A DNA stretch of 64,000 nucleotides, from assembly GCA_910575445.1 (NCBI GenBank), contig CAJTFW010000013.1:16915-80914 (forward strand), given 5' to 3'. Shown here in pieces: positions 26,362-36,191 of the stretch; position 1 is the stretch's first letter, and the number at the start of each line of letters is the position of its first letter. Both the position numbers and the translations under genes were made by a program. A model generated the notes under the pieces. The model ran no database searches, was not told the DNA's origin, and saw nothing but the letters and a program-made list of their open reading frames with translations. Origin of the DNA: Lachnospiraceae bacterium (GTDB lineage Bacteria > Bacillota > Clostridia > Lachnospirales > Lachnospiraceae).

Positions 26362-27576
26362 ATGGGCTTGAAAGTTTTGCAGATTAGTACGGTTTGTGGA
26401 AGCGGAAGTGTGGGACGGATTGTGGTGGATATTTATGAGGCGCTTTTAAAAAATGGGGATAAAGGATGTATTGCTTATGGAAGAAGAAAGGCGCCAGAAG
26501 GAATACAGGCGTATCGGTTTGGCTCAGACTGGGATATGGGGATACATGTGCTTTCGACGTTTTTTAGGGGGGAGCATGGGTTTGCGTCAAAAAGACAGAC
26601 CAAGCGGTTGATAGAGAAGATAGAAAAGTGGAACCCTGACGTGATTCAGCTTCATAATATTCATGGATTTGTACTACAAGTGGAGCTTTTGTTTGCGTAC
26701 CTGAAGAAGGCAAAAAAGCCAGTGGTGTGGACGCTGCATGACGGATGGGCATATACGGGGCATTGTGCATTTTATGATTATACGGGATGTCGGGGGTTTG
26801 AAAGTGGGTGTTATAAGTGTACAGAGTATCAAAAAGTCTATCCTTACGCTTTATTTCGGAACCGGACGAAGGAGAATTATATAAGGAAGAAAGAAGCTTT
26901 TACAAATGTTTTGGATTTGACAATTGTAACACCTTCCTCTTGGCTTGCTAGGGAAGTCAAAAAGTCTTTTTTAAAGGAGTATCCAATAAAAGTAATTCCC
27001 AATGGGGTGGATAGAGAGATATTTTGCCCAAGAGAGGGAACGCTTCGAGAGAACATGGGGCTTCTTCAGAAATTTGTGATTCTTGGCGTGGCAAATGTAT
27101 GGGAGCGAAGAAAGGGGCTTTCTTATTTTATAGAGCTTAGTGAGAGACTTTCGAAGGAGTATCAGATAGTGCTGATTGGACTGTCAAAGAAACAGCTTCG
27201 GGGGCTTAGAGGAAATATAACAGGGCTTTCTAGGACTTCTTCTGCTGAAGAACTGGCAGAGTATTATTCGATGGCAGATGTGTTTGTCAATCTGACACTT
27301 GAGGACAATTTTCCAACGACGAATTTGGAGGCGCTGTCTTGTGGAACGCCGGTGATTACATTTGATACCGGGGGAAGTCCTGAGAGCCTGGATGAAAGCT
27401 GCGGGGGAGTGGTGCCTAAAAGGGATATAGAGGCACTTCTTAGGGCGATAGAGGCAGAGAGAAAGGAACCAAAGAGAAAAGAAGACTGTCTAAAGCGTGC
27501 AGAGCGATATGAGAAATATCAGTGTTTTCAGGAGTATATTAAGTTGTACCACAGTCTGGCAGGTCAGGGAGAATAG
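26362..27576 (+). CDS. Glycosyltransferase family 4 protein
   Basis: This 404-aa GT-B transferase has an N-terminal acceptor domain (VLQISTVCGSGSVGRIV), TLHDGWAYTGHCAFYDYTGC as in colanic-acid WcaC-type enzymes, VIPNGVDREIF at the interdomain region, and the C-terminal donor motif TNLEALSCGTPVITFDTGGS with the EX7E glutamates. The ATG at 26362 has AAAGGG seven bases upstream. It opens the + strand glycan operon and probably adds a hexose to a lipid-linked or teichoic-type polymer. Acceptor and donor unknown. Confidence 0.9.
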   Translation: MGLKVLQISTVCGSGSVGRIVVDIYEALLKNGDKGCIAYGRRKAPEGIQAYRFGSDWDMGIHVLSTFFRGEHGFASKRQTKRLIEKIEKWNPDVIQLHNIHGFVLQVELLFAYLKKAKKPVVWTLHDGWAYTGHCAFYDYTGCRGFESGCYKCTEYQKVYPYALFRNRTKENYIRKKEAFTNVLDLTIVTPSSWLAREVKKSFLKEYPIKVIPNGVDREIFCPREGTLRENMGLLQKFVILGVANVWERRKGLSYFIELSERLSKEYQIVLIGLSKKQLRGLRGNITGLSRTSSAEELAEYYSMADVFVNLTLEDNFPTTNLEALSCGTPVITFDTGGSPESLDESCGGVVPKRDIEALLRAIEAERKEPKRKEDCLKRAERYEKYQCFQEYIKLYHSLAGQGE

Positions 27577-28323
27577 ATGAGAGATTTACCAAAAGTGTCG
27601 ATAATTACAACGACATACAACGATGCCAAAAATCTTCAGAGAATTATGGAAGAAGTGGCAGGACAGGATTATAAAAATCTGGAATATATTATTGTGGATG
27701 GAGGCTCTACGGATGGGACGATAGAGCTGATACAGCAGATGGAAGAGCGTTTGCCTAAAAAAGTGCGGTGGATATCAGAGCCAGATAGTGGGATTTATGA
27801 TGCCCTTAATAAGGGGATTTTGCTGGCAACCGGAGATATTATCGGGTGTTGTTTTGACCGTTTTGCAGACAGGGGAGTTATCCGCAAAATGGTGGAAGTG
27901 ATGGAAAGGGAGAAAACGGATGGGGTACATGGAGACCTCTACTATATGGATGGGGAGCAGATTGTCCGCAAATGGCACCAGGGGCAGGGGAGTATCCGCA
28001 GCGGCTGGATGCCAGGACATCCAACGCTATATCTTAGAAAAGAAGTGTATCAGCGCTATGGATTGTACAAGACGGATTATCGCATTGCAGCAGATTATGA
28101 GTTTATGGTGCGGATTTTATATCGAAAAGAGGTAAGACTTTCGTATCTTTCGGAGATACTGATTTATATGTCCCATGGCGGGACAAGCACGAATAGTTTG
28201 GGGGCGTATCTGGAATCGCTAAAAGAAGGGCATCGGGCGCTAAAAGAAAATGGAGTGGCTTTTGCATGGGTTACGGATGTAGGTAGAATATTGCGGGTAA
28301 TCTTGCAGTTTGTAAGGCGGTAG
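27577..28323 (+). CDS. Glycosyltransferase family 2 protein
   Basis: This 248-aa GT-A transferase begins with VSIITTTYNDAKNLQRIMEE, followed by EYIIVDGGSTDGTIELIQ (nucleotide-binding Asp). EPDSGIYDALNKGILLATGD is a hallmark of WcaA/WbbD-like enzymes. The usual DxD is not obvious at HGDLYYMDG but probably sits there. No transmembrane segment is seen. It starts immediately after the GT4 stop codon, so the two are translated together and probably act in sequence on one repeat unit. Confidence 0.9.
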   Translation: MRDLPKVSIITTTYNDAKNLQRIMEEVAGQDYKNLEYIIVDGGSTDGTIELIQQMEERLPKKVRWISEPDSGIYDALNKGILLATGDIIGCCFDRFADRGVIRKMVEVMEREKTDGVHGDLYYMDGEQIVRKWHQGQGSIRSGWMPGHPTLYLRKEVYQRYGLYKTDYRIAADYEFMVRILYRKEVRLSYLSEILIYMSHGGTSTNSLGAYLESLKEGHRALKENGVAFAWVTDVGRILRVILQFVRR

Positions 28324-28379
28324 AGATACCTGTAAAAAAGCGACACTTGGCTTGGATAGATATATATTTCAACAAAAAG

Positions 28380-28408
28380 TGGCAATTAAAGGAAATGTGT
28401 GATATACT
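28380..28408 (+). promoter_or_regulatory. Candidate internal promoter in the glycan locus
   Basis: TGGCAA and TATACT with a 17-bp spacer in the 125-bp gap before the next glycosyltransferase. The -10 box is good; the -35 box is weak. Confidence 0.45.
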
Positions 28409-28448
28409 GCGCGTAAGTCATTTTGGCAGCAGGAGGTGGCGAGCTGGT

Positions 28449-29144
28449 ATGGAGAATCGAAAACTGGTGATTATTCCGGCTTTTAATGAGAGCGGGAGTA
28501 TTTTAAAAGCAGTGGAAGATATTAGAGAACATGCACCGGATTTTGATTATGTGGTGATTAATGACTGCTCTACGGACGATACATTGGCACTGTGTCAGAA
28601 ACAGGGATTAAACTATGTAAATTTACCGGTAAATCTGGGAATTGGCGGGGCAGTGCAGACAGGTTATCTGTATGGTTGTCAGTATGGATATGAGGTGGCA
28701 GTGCAGTTTGATGGGGATGGACAGCATGATGCAGCGTATCTTGGTATGATGGCCCGTACGCTTTTGGAGACAAAGAGTGATATGGTGATTGGGTCCCGGT
28801 TTATTGAGAAAGAGGGATTTCAGTCTTCAGGGATACGCAGAATTGGAATTAGATATTTTTCTGGTCTGCTGTGGGTATTAACAGGGAAACGGGTGACAGA
28901 CCCGACTTCGGGAATGCGGATGGTTAATCGGGAAGTGATGCAGATTTATGCAGAGAATTATCCCAAAGATTATCCAGAACCAGAGAGTGTGATGGCAATT
29001 CTTCGGATGGGTAAGAAAGTGACAGAAGTGCCAGTGGTGATGAAGAAAAGAAAAGAAGGGATTTCCTCGATTGGAGGAGTGAAATCCATCTATTATATGA
29101 TAAAGGTGACGTTGGCAATCTTGATGGAGCGGTTGAGGAGATAA
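28449..29144 (+). CDS. Glycosyltransferase family 2 protein, polyprenyl-phosphate mannose/glucose synthase-like (DPM1 type)
   Basis: This 231-aa soluble GT-A enzyme has the motifs LVIIPAFNESGSILKAVEDI, YVVINDCSTDDTLALC, NLGIGGAVQTGYLYGCQYG and VQFDGDGQHD (DxD-type metal site), typical of dolichol/undecaprenyl-phosphate sugar synthases. The ATG at 28449 follows AGGAGG and matches the family N-terminus; a longer upstream frame lacks family signal. The next gene encodes DUF2304, commonly adjacent to such transferases. It probably makes the lipid-phosphate sugar donor for the membrane transferase at 30492. Confidence 0.9.
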   Translation: MENRKLVIIPAFNESGSILKAVEDIREHAPDFDYVVINDCSTDDTLALCQKQGLNYVNLPVNLGIGGAVQTGYLYGCQYGYEVAVQFDGDGQHDAAYLGMMARTLLETKSDMVIGSRFIEKEGFQSSGIRRIGIRYFSGLLWVLTGKRVTDPTSGMRMVNREVMQIYAENYPKDYPEPESVMAILRMGKKVTEVPVVMKKRKEGISSIGGVKSIYYMIKVTLAILMERLRR

Positions 29145-29148
29145 AGAT

Positions 29149-29529
29149 ATGATGACAATAAAGCTGCAGATTGTGATTGGTCTGGCGATTCTGGTGGTAT
29201 TTTTGATTTTGGTAAATATGATTCGAAGAAGAAGCCTAGAGCTTAAATATGCGCTGTCTTGGTTCTTGGTCTTGTGTGCATTGTTTGCGTTTGACTGTGC
29301 ACCAAGGCTTTTGATTGTGGTGTCAGAATTTTTGGGCATCTATGCGCCAGTCAATATGATTTTTTTCTTAGGATTTTGTTTTTCGCTTGTGATTATCTTT
29401 TCGCTGACCGTGGCGCTCTCTCGGATGTCGAACAGTGTGCGGACATTAGACCAGATGGTGGCGCTTAATGAGAAAAGGCTTCAGGAGTTGGAAACAGAGC
29501 TTAAGAGATATAAGAAAGAGGAAAATTAA
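29149..29529 (+). CDS. DUF2304 domain-containing membrane protein
   Basis: This 126-aa protein has three hydrophobic helices (IVIGLAILVVFLILVNMIRR, LSWFLVLCALFAFDCAP, MIFFLGFCFSLVIIFSLTVA) and a charged coiled-coil C-terminus (LNEKRLQELETELKRYKKEE). It matches DUF2304 in size and layout. The family habitually lies beside DPM1-like GT2 genes, as here (four bases downstream of one and directly before another), and may anchor the soluble transferase to the membrane. That role is inference. Confidence 0.88.
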   Translation: MMTIKLQIVIGLAILVVFLILVNMIRRRSLELKYALSWFLVLCALFAFDCAPRLLIVVSEFLGIYAPVNMIFFLGFCFSLVIIFSLTVALSRMSNSVRTLDQMVALNEKRLQELETELKRYKKEEN

Positions 29530-29530
29530 G

Positions 29531-30481
29531 ATGGAGAGAGGGAAGATATTGTATCTGGTAGTGCCTTGCTATAATGAGGAAGAAGTGTTGCCAGAGACAT
29601 CAAAAAGGCTTCGCGAGAAGATGCAAAGCCTGATAGAAAAAGGAAAGATAGCAAAAGACAGCAAGATTCTGTTTGTCAATGATGGCTCAAAGGACAGAAC
29701 CTGGGAGATGATTGAAGAACTGCACCAAAAGGATGCTATCTACCAGGGGGTAAAGCTTTCAAGGAACCGCGGACATCAAAATGCGTTGCTTGGCGGACTG
29801 ATGACTGCGAAAAAATATGCAGATATGGTGATTTCTCTGGATGCGGATTTGCAAGACGATATTGATGCGATTGACGAATTTGTGGAGAAATATGATAAAG
29901 GCTGTGAGATTGTCTATGGGGTGCGAAGTGCCAGAAAGACAGACACTTTCTTTAAAAAATTTACAGCGGAAGGATTTTATAAGCTTTTGCATCTGATGGG
30001 TGGCGAGGTGGTCTTTAACCATGCAGACTATCGGCTGATGAGTAAGCGGGCGCTTGAAGAGATGGAAAAATATCAGGAGGTCAATCTGTTTTTAAGAGGG
30101 ATTGTGCCAATGATTGGCTTTCAGACGGATATTGTGTACTATGAAAGACATGAGAGACTGGCTGGAGAGTCAAAATATCCTCTAAAGAAGATGTTAGCGC
30201 TGGCAATTGATGGGATTACATCGCTCTCGATTAAGCCAATACGCCTGATTGTATTTTTGGGAATGTTTATCTTTGTATGTAGTATTGCGATGCTTGTATA
30301 TTCTCTGGTACAGCATTTTCTTGGAAATACCAGCATTGGCTGGACGTCTTTGATTGTGTCTATCTGGGCGATTGGAGGTTTACAGCTTTTAGCGATTGGT
30401 GTGATTGGGGAATATATCGGGAAGATTTATCTGGAGACAAAGGCAAGGCCAAAGTATATCATTGAGAAAGAATTAAGATAA
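29531..30481 (+). CDS. Glycosyltransferase family 2, bactoprenol glucosyltransferase-like (GtrB/CsbB type)
   Basis: This 316-aa protein has an N-terminal GT-A domain (YLVVPCYNEEEVLPETS, ILFVNDGSKDRTWEMI, MVISLDADLQDD with DxD) and two C-terminal transmembrane helices (IRLIVFLGMFIFVCSIAMLV and WTSLIVSIWAIGGLQLLAIG) ending in the family tail GEYIGKIYLETKARPKYI. It transfers a sugar to undecaprenyl phosphate on the cytoplasmic face. The ATG at 29531 is in family register and lies just after the DUF2304 stop; a longer frame overlapping that gene is unlikely. Confidence 0.92.
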   Translation: MERGKILYLVVPCYNEEEVLPETSKRLREKMQSLIEKGKIAKDSKILFVNDGSKDRTWEMIEELHQKDAIYQGVKLSRNRGHQNALLGGLMTAKKYADMVISLDADLQDDIDAIDEFVEKYDKGCEIVYGVRSARKTDTFFKKFTAEGFYKLLHLMGGEVVFNHADYRLMSKRALEEMEKYQEVNLFLRGIVPMIGFQTDIVYYERHERLAGESKYPLKKMLALAIDGITSLSIKPIRLIVFLGMFIFVCSIAMLVYSLVQHFLGNTSIGWTSLIVSIWAIGGLQLLAIGVIGEYIGKIYLETKARPKYIIEKELR

Positions 30482-30491
30482 GAGGTGCTAG

Positions 30492-32690
30492 ATGGATGCA
30501 TATATAAGAAAATTGCTGAAAAAAGAGCAGTCAGAGTTCTGGCTTGTTGTGGTGCTGACACTGTTAGCGATAGCTGTACGGGTGCTGGTGCGCTCTTTTG
30601 TGGCGGAAGATTGGAGTGTCTATTGGAGCAACTGGCTTTTACAGTTTCAAGAAGGCGGATTTCGTGCCTTAAAGGATGACTTTTATGATTATGCGCCGCC
30701 AGTGATGTATCTTTTGTACCTGATTACACGGCTGCCTCTAAATCCTATGACTGCTTTTAAAGGCATCTGCTGTCTGCTAGAAATTCTGGGAGCTTTTGTG
30801 ATTGCAAAGATTGTGCTTTTGTGCACAAAAAGCCAAAAAAAGGCAGTATTTTCTTATGGCATCTTTTTATTTTGGCCAACGGTTATTCTAAATGCGGCGG
30901 TCTGGTCGCAGTGTGATATTATCTATACGCTCTTGATTCTGTGCAGTGTATATTTTCTGTTAAAAGATAAGACCTGGACAGGGATGTGGTTCTATGGCGC
31001 AGCGTTTGCAGTAAAATTACAGACACTTTTTATCTTTCCTTTTCTGGTGATACTGTGGGTGCACAGAAAGATAAAAATAAAGCATTTTGTAACCATTCCT
31101 GTGATGTATCTTCTGGGGATTCTGCCGGCGTGGATAGCAGGAAGACCTTTTTTGGAGCTTCTGGGCATCTATGCTTTTCAGGGAGGAAAGGACCGCTGGT
31201 CGCTGTCGATAAAATTTCCAAATATTTATCAAATCATTGGAAATAACTATTTTCTGGATGAGTATGTGGGCGCTGGTATGTATCTGATACTGGGAATCTT
31301 GATGATAGTTCTCTTTTGGATGGCGTATCAGAACGTGCATGTAACAAAAGAATATACGATTTTGATGGTTATATTTTTTGGAATGTTGACCACCTATTTT
31401 CTTCCACATATGCATGAGCGGTATCTGTATCTGACAGATGCATTTTTATTAATCTATGTAATGATTCGTGTAAAAAGATTTCCGCTTCTGATGGGAGCAA
31501 GTTTTTTAACGGTGGTTGGTTATGCGCAGTATTTAACAAAAAAGGAACCTTATCTGCCGTACGGCGTGCTGGCGTTTGTACAGCTTGGAATTTTGCTCTT
31601 GATTGGACTGGATTTGTATTGGTATTCGGCTGGAAAAGAGGAAGGAAAGAGCAGTGAAAAAGGGCTTGACAAGTGGCTTTTAGCGCTTTTGTTTCAAGAG
31701 TTTTCGATTGGAAAGCTTCGGTTTTCTTTTTTAGAGGGACTATTGGCTGTATGTATTACAGGAGTGGGCTGTATGCTTCGAACACCATTTGAGACAGGGA
31801 TGCCGCACTGGGCGTATCTGCTGGCGGAATGGTATCTGGCAGTGGCAGTCTCGGTGCTGGTCTTTTGGTATACCATAAACCCAAAAAAGGCGCTTATAAC
31901 TTATGCAATGCTGATGATTTTACCGGTGATTGTAGCAGAAGGGACCATCCTTCGAGGAGACGCGGTCGTGGGATGTGTGCTTTTTGTAAGTGCATTGCTT
32001 TTTCTGGGAACAGACGAAGAAAGGGCATATCATTGGTTGTTTACTGTGGTGACGGCAGCCTTACTGCTTTGGTCTGTTCGCTATATTGGGATTCTCTTTG
32101 CCTGTATGGTGCTCTGGCAGCGCAGAAAGCTTAGAAGTGAGCAGCTGCTTGTCTTGTTAGCGGCAGGTGGCGCCCGGTTTCTCTATGCTTATAAGGCATG
32201 GATAGAAGCTAATTATACTTTAACAACATTTCACTGGGCGAATATCTATGAGATAGTTGGCAAAGAGGCAGTCTTGGGACAGTTGATAGATCCAATTGCA
32301 CTGGTGGGACTTTTTCTGACACTTGGGATTGTGGTGCTGCTTTTGTATCTGTTCTCCATACGGGAATGGGAGATGGGAAGGATAGTGTTTATCCGGCTGC
32401 TCCTGTTCTTTGGACTAATAGCAGGGTATTTTCTGCCATATATGGACCAGTCGTATGGATATCTCTACTGCGTGCTCTCAGTCGTCTATATGATGCTTTG
32501 TACAAGGGAATTTCTGGTGGCAATGCTTCTGCAGATTGTTACATTTGCCGGATATCAGGAAGCATTTCATGGGGTATCTATGATGTCTATGACTATATTT
32601 GCCGTGATACAGTTCTTGATAATTGGATGGCTTGGGATACAACTTCTTATAGACACAGGAGTGCTTTCGATATGGAGACAAAGAAATTAG
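30492..32690 (+). CDS. Gpi18-like mannosyltransferase / GT-C integral membrane glycosyltransferase
   Basis: This 732-aa polytopic protein has many hydrophobic segments. The N-terminal half resembles bacterial Gpi18-like transferases: an acidic loop after the first helix (FVAEDWSVYWSNWLLQF), YDYAPPVMYLLYLITRLP, QCDIIYTLLILCSVYF, and LPHMHERYLYLTDAFLL at the end of the repeat. The C-terminal half repeats part of the fold, including FLPYMDQSYGYLYCVLSVVY, so it may be an internal duplication. It probably uses a lipid-phosphate sugar made by the two neighbouring GT2 enzymes to glycosylate a polymer or protein outside the membrane. Confidence 0.8.
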   Translation: MDAYIRKLLKKEQSEFWLVVVLTLLAIAVRVLVRSFVAEDWSVYWSNWLLQFQEGGFRALKDDFYDYAPPVMYLLYLITRLPLNPMTAFKGICCLLEILGAFVIAKIVLLCTKSQKKAVFSYGIFLFWPTVILNAAVWSQCDIIYTLLILCSVYFLLKDKTWTGMWFYGAAFAVKLQTLFIFPFLVILWVHRKIKIKHFVTIPVMYLLGILPAWIAGRPFLELLGIYAFQGGKDRWSLSIKFPNIYQIIGNNYFLDEYVGAGMYLILGILMIVLFWMAYQNVHVTKEYTILMVIFFGMLTTYFLPHMHERYLYLTDAFLLIYVMIRVKRFPLLMGASFLTVVGYAQYLTKKEPYLPYGVLAFVQLGILLLIGLDLYWYSAGKEEGKSSEKGLDKWLLALLFQEFSIGKLRFSFLEGLLAVCITGVGCMLRTPFETGMPHWAYLLAEWYLAVAVSVLVFWYTINPKKALITYAMLMILPVIVAEGTILRGDAVVGCVLFVSALLFLGTDEERAYHWLFTVVTAALLLWSVRYIGILFACMVLWQRRKLRSEQLLVLLAAGGARFLYAYKAWIEANYTLTTFHWANIYEIVGKEAVLGQLIDPIALVGLFLTLGIVVLLLYLFSIREWEMGRIVFIRLLLFFGLIAGYFLPYMDQSYGYLYCVLSVVYMMLCTREFLVAMLLQIVTFAGYQEAFHGVSMMSMTIFAVIQFLIIGWLGIQLLIDTGVLSIWRQRN

Positions 32691-33823
32691 CCTATTTGGA
32701 TGGTTTAAAAGGCATAGGCTGTGTGTTGGTTTTTATGACGCATTTTGTATTTGCATTTTATTATGGAATGTATCATTATGAGCCTGAAAGCTGTCATCTG
32801 CCGGGGAACCTGGATATTTGGATTGGAAAGTCGCCACTGAATCTATTGTTTAATGGCAATACAGCAGTACGTCTGTTCCTGGTGTTAAGCGGGTATCTGC
32901 TCTGCCGAACTTATTTTCTGACAAAGGATAAGGGGCGGCTTCTTAACAGTGCAAAGAAGCGCTATCTGCGGCTGATGCCGGCGGTACTTGTGGTAAATGT
33001 GGCAGTGTTTGTGCTGATGTGCCTGGGGCTGTATCGAAACAATGAGGCAGCGCTTCTGGCTGGTTCAAAGGAGTGGTTTGCAGGGTTTAATATGTTTGCA
33101 CCTTCGGTATGGGGGATGTTAAAAGAGTCTCTGTATGGCTGTTACCTGTTTGGAAGCAATGACTATAACGGCGTGCTCTGGACGATGCAGATATTGTTTG
33201 TGGGTGCATATATTGACTATGCGCTGGCGTATGTTTGCGGAGAGAAAAAATGGCGCTGGATATGCTATGGTATCTTGACTGTAGTTTTGCTGCGTACAGA
33301 TTATTTAAGCATCTTTTTGGGGTATGTGCTCTGTGATTTTATGCATACTGACTGGAAGTGGAAAGAGGTATGCATAAAATCTCAGATACTCAACGGGATG
33401 TTAGGAGTTGTTGGGCTTTATTTTATGGCATATCCTTCGGCAGGTTTTGGATATGAAGGGACGATATGGGGAATTCTGCCATTTGTCTTTGTGAATTATT
33501 ATCATATACTAGGAGTATTGTGCTTTGTGTTTGCAGTCTTAAATCTACAAGGGCTTCAGAAGTTTTTTGCCAGAAAAGGTTTCTTATATCTGGGACGGAT
33601 TTCTTATTCCTTATATCTGATTCATTTTCCGGTGATTGCCACATTGGGGGCATGGTTTTTTCTGACTTTTGAGGGAAGGATTGGGTATAACCTGACTTGT
33701 CTTCTGAATCTAATGCTGATTAGTGTTGTTACAGTGGTGTTATCAGAACTGTCGGTGCGGTATGTGGAGCCTCTAGGTAAGAAGGGGGAGCGGTTGATTG
33801 GGCAAATCTTTGGACAAAGATAG
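32672..33823 (+). CDS. Acyltransferase family 3 (OafA/OatA-type) membrane protein
   Basis: This 383-aa protein starts METKKLAYLDGLKGIGCVLV, the family's first helix with the (L)DGLKG motif. It continues with THFVFAFYYGMYH (catalytic-type His), NTAVRLFLVLSGYLLCRTYF and about ten hydrophobic segments, ending YSLYLIHFPVIATLGA. It is expected to O-acetylate a surface glycan. The ATG at 32672 follows AGGAG and overlaps the preceding gene by 19 bp; the frame continues upstream without homology. Confidence 0.88.
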   Translation: METKKLAYLDGLKGIGCVLVFMTHFVFAFYYGMYHYEPESCHLPGNLDIWIGKSPLNLLFNGNTAVRLFLVLSGYLLCRTYFLTKDKGRLLNSAKKRYLRLMPAVLVVNVAVFVLMCLGLYRNNEAALLAGSKEWFAGFNMFAPSVWGMLKESLYGCYLFGSNDYNGVLWTMQILFVGAYIDYALAYVCGEKKWRWICYGILTVVLLRTDYLSIFLGYVLCDFMHTDWKWKEVCIKSQILNGMLGVVGLYFMAYPSAGFGYEGTIWGILPFVFVNYYHILGVLCFVFAVLNLQGLQKFFARKGFLYLGRISYSLYLIHFPVIATLGAWFFLTFEGRIGYNLTCLLNLMLISVVTVVLSELSVRYVEPLGKKGERLIGQIFGQR

Positions 33824-34817
33824 AAAAAAAGAGCGCCTTTTATGGCTGGACTTTGGAAAGGCAATCGGAATTCTTGTAGTGCTGCTTGTTCATGCAGAGT
33901 GTGCACTTGGGCCGGTGACCTACTATGGGGGGATGTTTTACATGCCCATCTTTTTTGTGGCAGCCGGGTATACGTATCGGCACAGAGAAGAGGAGACACT
34001 TTTGGAATTTTTAAAGAAGAAAGCAAGAAGGCTTCTAATTCCATATATAGCGGCCAGCGGTTTTCTGTGGCTGTTTTTCTGGGTCAAGGATTCGCTCCTT
34101 GGCAAAAATCCCACAGATATTCGGATAACCTCTCTTTTAGGAATTCTCTACTCCAGAAATCAATATTATACAATGGAATATACCCAGGAAAATCCAGTGC
34201 TTTTAGATATCCTAAACGCACCGCTTTGGTTCTTGACTGCGATGTTTCTTACGTATCTGTGGTATGAGCTTATCGTAAGAAGTCAGAAAAAAAAGCTTCT
34301 TCTGGCACTTGGACTGACAGCTTCGATACTCTGGCATTATCGCACGATGCGTCTGCTTCCCTGGAGTCTTGATGCAGTGCCTTATTTTGCCTGCTATCTG
34401 TGGGTAGGAGAGCAGATGCGAAAAAAAGAGGAAGAAAAACGACTTGGAGAATTGTGGTTTTTAGGTCTGTTGCTCGTTGTATTTTTATTATCTTCCAATC
34501 TAAATGGAAGCGTCAACCTCTCCTGTGGCGATTATGGACACTCGATGATTCTATGTCTGCTTGCTGGAAGCAGCGGCTCGCTTCTTATCTTTGCAGCGGG
34601 GATATGGTTAGAGCAGCGCTATGTGATGATAGCGAAGCTATGCAGCCTGGTGGGTCAGGAGACGCTTTGGATACTGTGCCTGCATATGTTCCTCTATATG
34701 TTTTTTAAGACCGGTGCAGAGCTTCTAGGGCTTTTAGAGTGGCTTGCAAAGGCTTTGATGGTATTTGGCAGCTTAGGCATCTTGACAGTGGTGGGGAGAG
34801 TGGTGCATAGAAAATGA
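33798..34817 (+). CDS. Acyltransferase family 3 membrane protein
   Basis: This 339-aa polytopic protein has RLLWLDFGKAIGILVVLLVH and FYMPIFFVAAGYTYRHREEE, the N-terminal motifs of acyltransferase_3, plus a basic juxtamembrane stretch KKKARRLLIPYIAAS. It has about ten hydrophobic helices, ending WILCLHMFLYMFFKTG. The TTG start at 33798 has GGGGGAG upstream and overlaps the previous acyltransferase by 26 bp, indicating translational coupling. Similar to WcaF/OafA-neighbour enzymes that acetylate or otherwise modify surface polysaccharide. Confidence 0.88.
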   Translation: MGKSLDKDRKKERLLWLDFGKAIGILVVLLVHAECALGPVTYYGGMFYMPIFFVAAGYTYRHREEETLLEFLKKKARRLLIPYIAASGFLWLFFWVKDSLLGKNPTDIRITSLLGILYSRNQYYTMEYTQENPVLLDILNAPLWFLTAMFLTYLWYELIVRSQKKKLLLALGLTASILWHYRTMRLLPWSLDAVPYFACYLWVGEQMRKKEEEKRLGELWFLGLLLVVFLLSSNLNGSVNLSCGDYGHSMILCLLAGSSGSLLIFAAGIWLEQRYVMIAKLCSLVGQETLWILCLHMFLYMFFKTGAELLGLLEWLAKALMVFGSLGILTVVGRVVHRK

Positions 34818-34853
34818 TGCAAAATAAATGTATTATTGAAAGGAGGGACTTTT

Positions 34854-36191
34854 GTGCTTTTAAGATATATTGTCAGTAATTATAAATCCATTGGCCATCC
34901 AGTGGAATTTAGTATGCTTCCAACAAGTAATTTTCAAGATGAACGTTATCTAAAAACTATCAGTACAAAGGCTGGAGCATGGAAAGTTTTACATCGGGGA
35001 GGCTTTTTTGGACCTAATGCATCAGGAAAATCATCTTTTATTGCATCTATTGATTTTGCAAGAGATTTTATTGTAAATGGAAAAAAAAGCGGAAAAGGTA
35101 CAGGGGTAAGTCAATTCAAAGGAGAGATAGCAGAGTTAGGAGGAGTCTCTACCTTTCAGTTTACATTTTATTTAAAAGAAGAAGTATATGAATATGGTTT
35201 TACACTTGACCGTCAGCAAATACATGAAGAATGGCTTATGGTTCTGACAGAAAAAGATTTTGTGCCATTGTTCACACGTACCACAAGTACAAGTGGAAAG
35301 ACAATGATTGATATTGAAGCAAAGTTTGCACGTAAAAATTCTAGTGAGAGAAAGCTTGCGGAGGTGTTAAAAGAAAGTATACAGGAAAACCAAAAGAATC
35401 AGTTGTTTTTATATAAGTTGTATGACAATGGGATTAAAAAGGCAGAAGGAATTGTAGGATGGTTTAAAAATCTACAGGTTATCTTTCCAGATACAAAAGT
35501 AAAGGGACTTCCGCTGCGTATGCGTACAGACACAAGCTTAAAAGCTTTTATTGCAGAGAGTCTAAGACGAATGGACACGGGGGTGTTTGACCTTTCTGTA
35601 GCAAGTGATGAAATTGATTTTTATGATTTTGCAGAAAAGATGAATTTACCCAAAGAACTAATAGAAGAAATAGAAGATATAAAAGAGGGAATTGTTAGTC
35701 TAAATGGTAAATATTTTATTTTCTCTGAAGGCGAAAAAAATCATACGGTGCTGGTACAGATTAAATTTGAGCATCATCTTTATGAGACATCCGTAGAGTT
35801 TAATATTGAAGAAGAATCCGATGGAACACAAAGGCTACTGGATTTGCTACCAGTTCTGTTTATGATGGGAGAGAAAGATTCTAGAATTTATTTTATTGAT
35901 GAAATAGACAGAAGTCTTCATACTAAGTTATCACAGCATTTACTAAACGAGTTTGCAAAAAATTGTGAAAAAACTAACAATCAGATTGTCTTTACAGCTC
36001 ATGATGTAAATCTGATTCATCTAGAACATTTTCGGCAAGATGAAATCTGGTTTATTGAAAAAAATCAGAAGGGAGAATCCGCATTAAAACCACTTTCTGA
36101 TTTTGAGGTGCAGAAAAATCAGGATATGTTAAAAGCTTATCTAAATGGAAGATTTGGGGCAATTCCTGTAATAAGGGGGAATAGCAGATGA
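34854..36191 (+). CDS. AAA-family ATPase of an AbiL/RloA-type phage-defence pair
   Basis: This 445-aa ATPase has an N-terminal ABC/SMC-like head (MLLRYIVSNYKSIGHPVEF), Walker A GFFGPNASGKSSF (about 51-63) and a C-terminal Walker B RIYFIDEIDRSLHTKLSQ with H-loop FTAHDVNLI. This AAA_15/AAA_21 arrangement fits AbiLi/RloA proteins. The GTG at 34854 was chosen because AAAGGAGGG lies just upstream; an earlier TTG would put that site inside the gene. It overlaps the RloB gene by four bases. Its lower GC content than neighbouring glycan genes suggests recent insertion. Confidence 0.85.
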   Translation: MLLRYIVSNYKSIGHPVEFSMLPTSNFQDERYLKTISTKAGAWKVLHRGGFFGPNASGKSSFIASIDFARDFIVNGKKSGKGTGVSQFKGEIAELGGVSTFQFTFYLKEEVYEYGFTLDRQQIHEEWLMVLTEKDFVPLFTRTTSTSGKTMIDIEAKFARKNSSERKLAEVLKESIQENQKNQLFLYKLYDNGIKKAEGIVGWFKNLQVIFPDTKVKGLPLRMRTDTSLKAFIAESLRRMDTGVFDLSVASDEIDFYDFAEKMNLPKELIEEIEDIKEGIVSLNGKYFIFSEGEKNHTVLVQIKFEHHLYETSVEFNIEEESDGTQRLLDLLPVLFMMGEKDSRIYFIDEIDRSLHTKLSQHLLNEFAKNCEKTNNQIVFTAHDVNLIHLEHFRQDEIWFIEKNQKGESALKPLSDFEVQKNQDMLKAYLNGRFGAIPVIRGNSR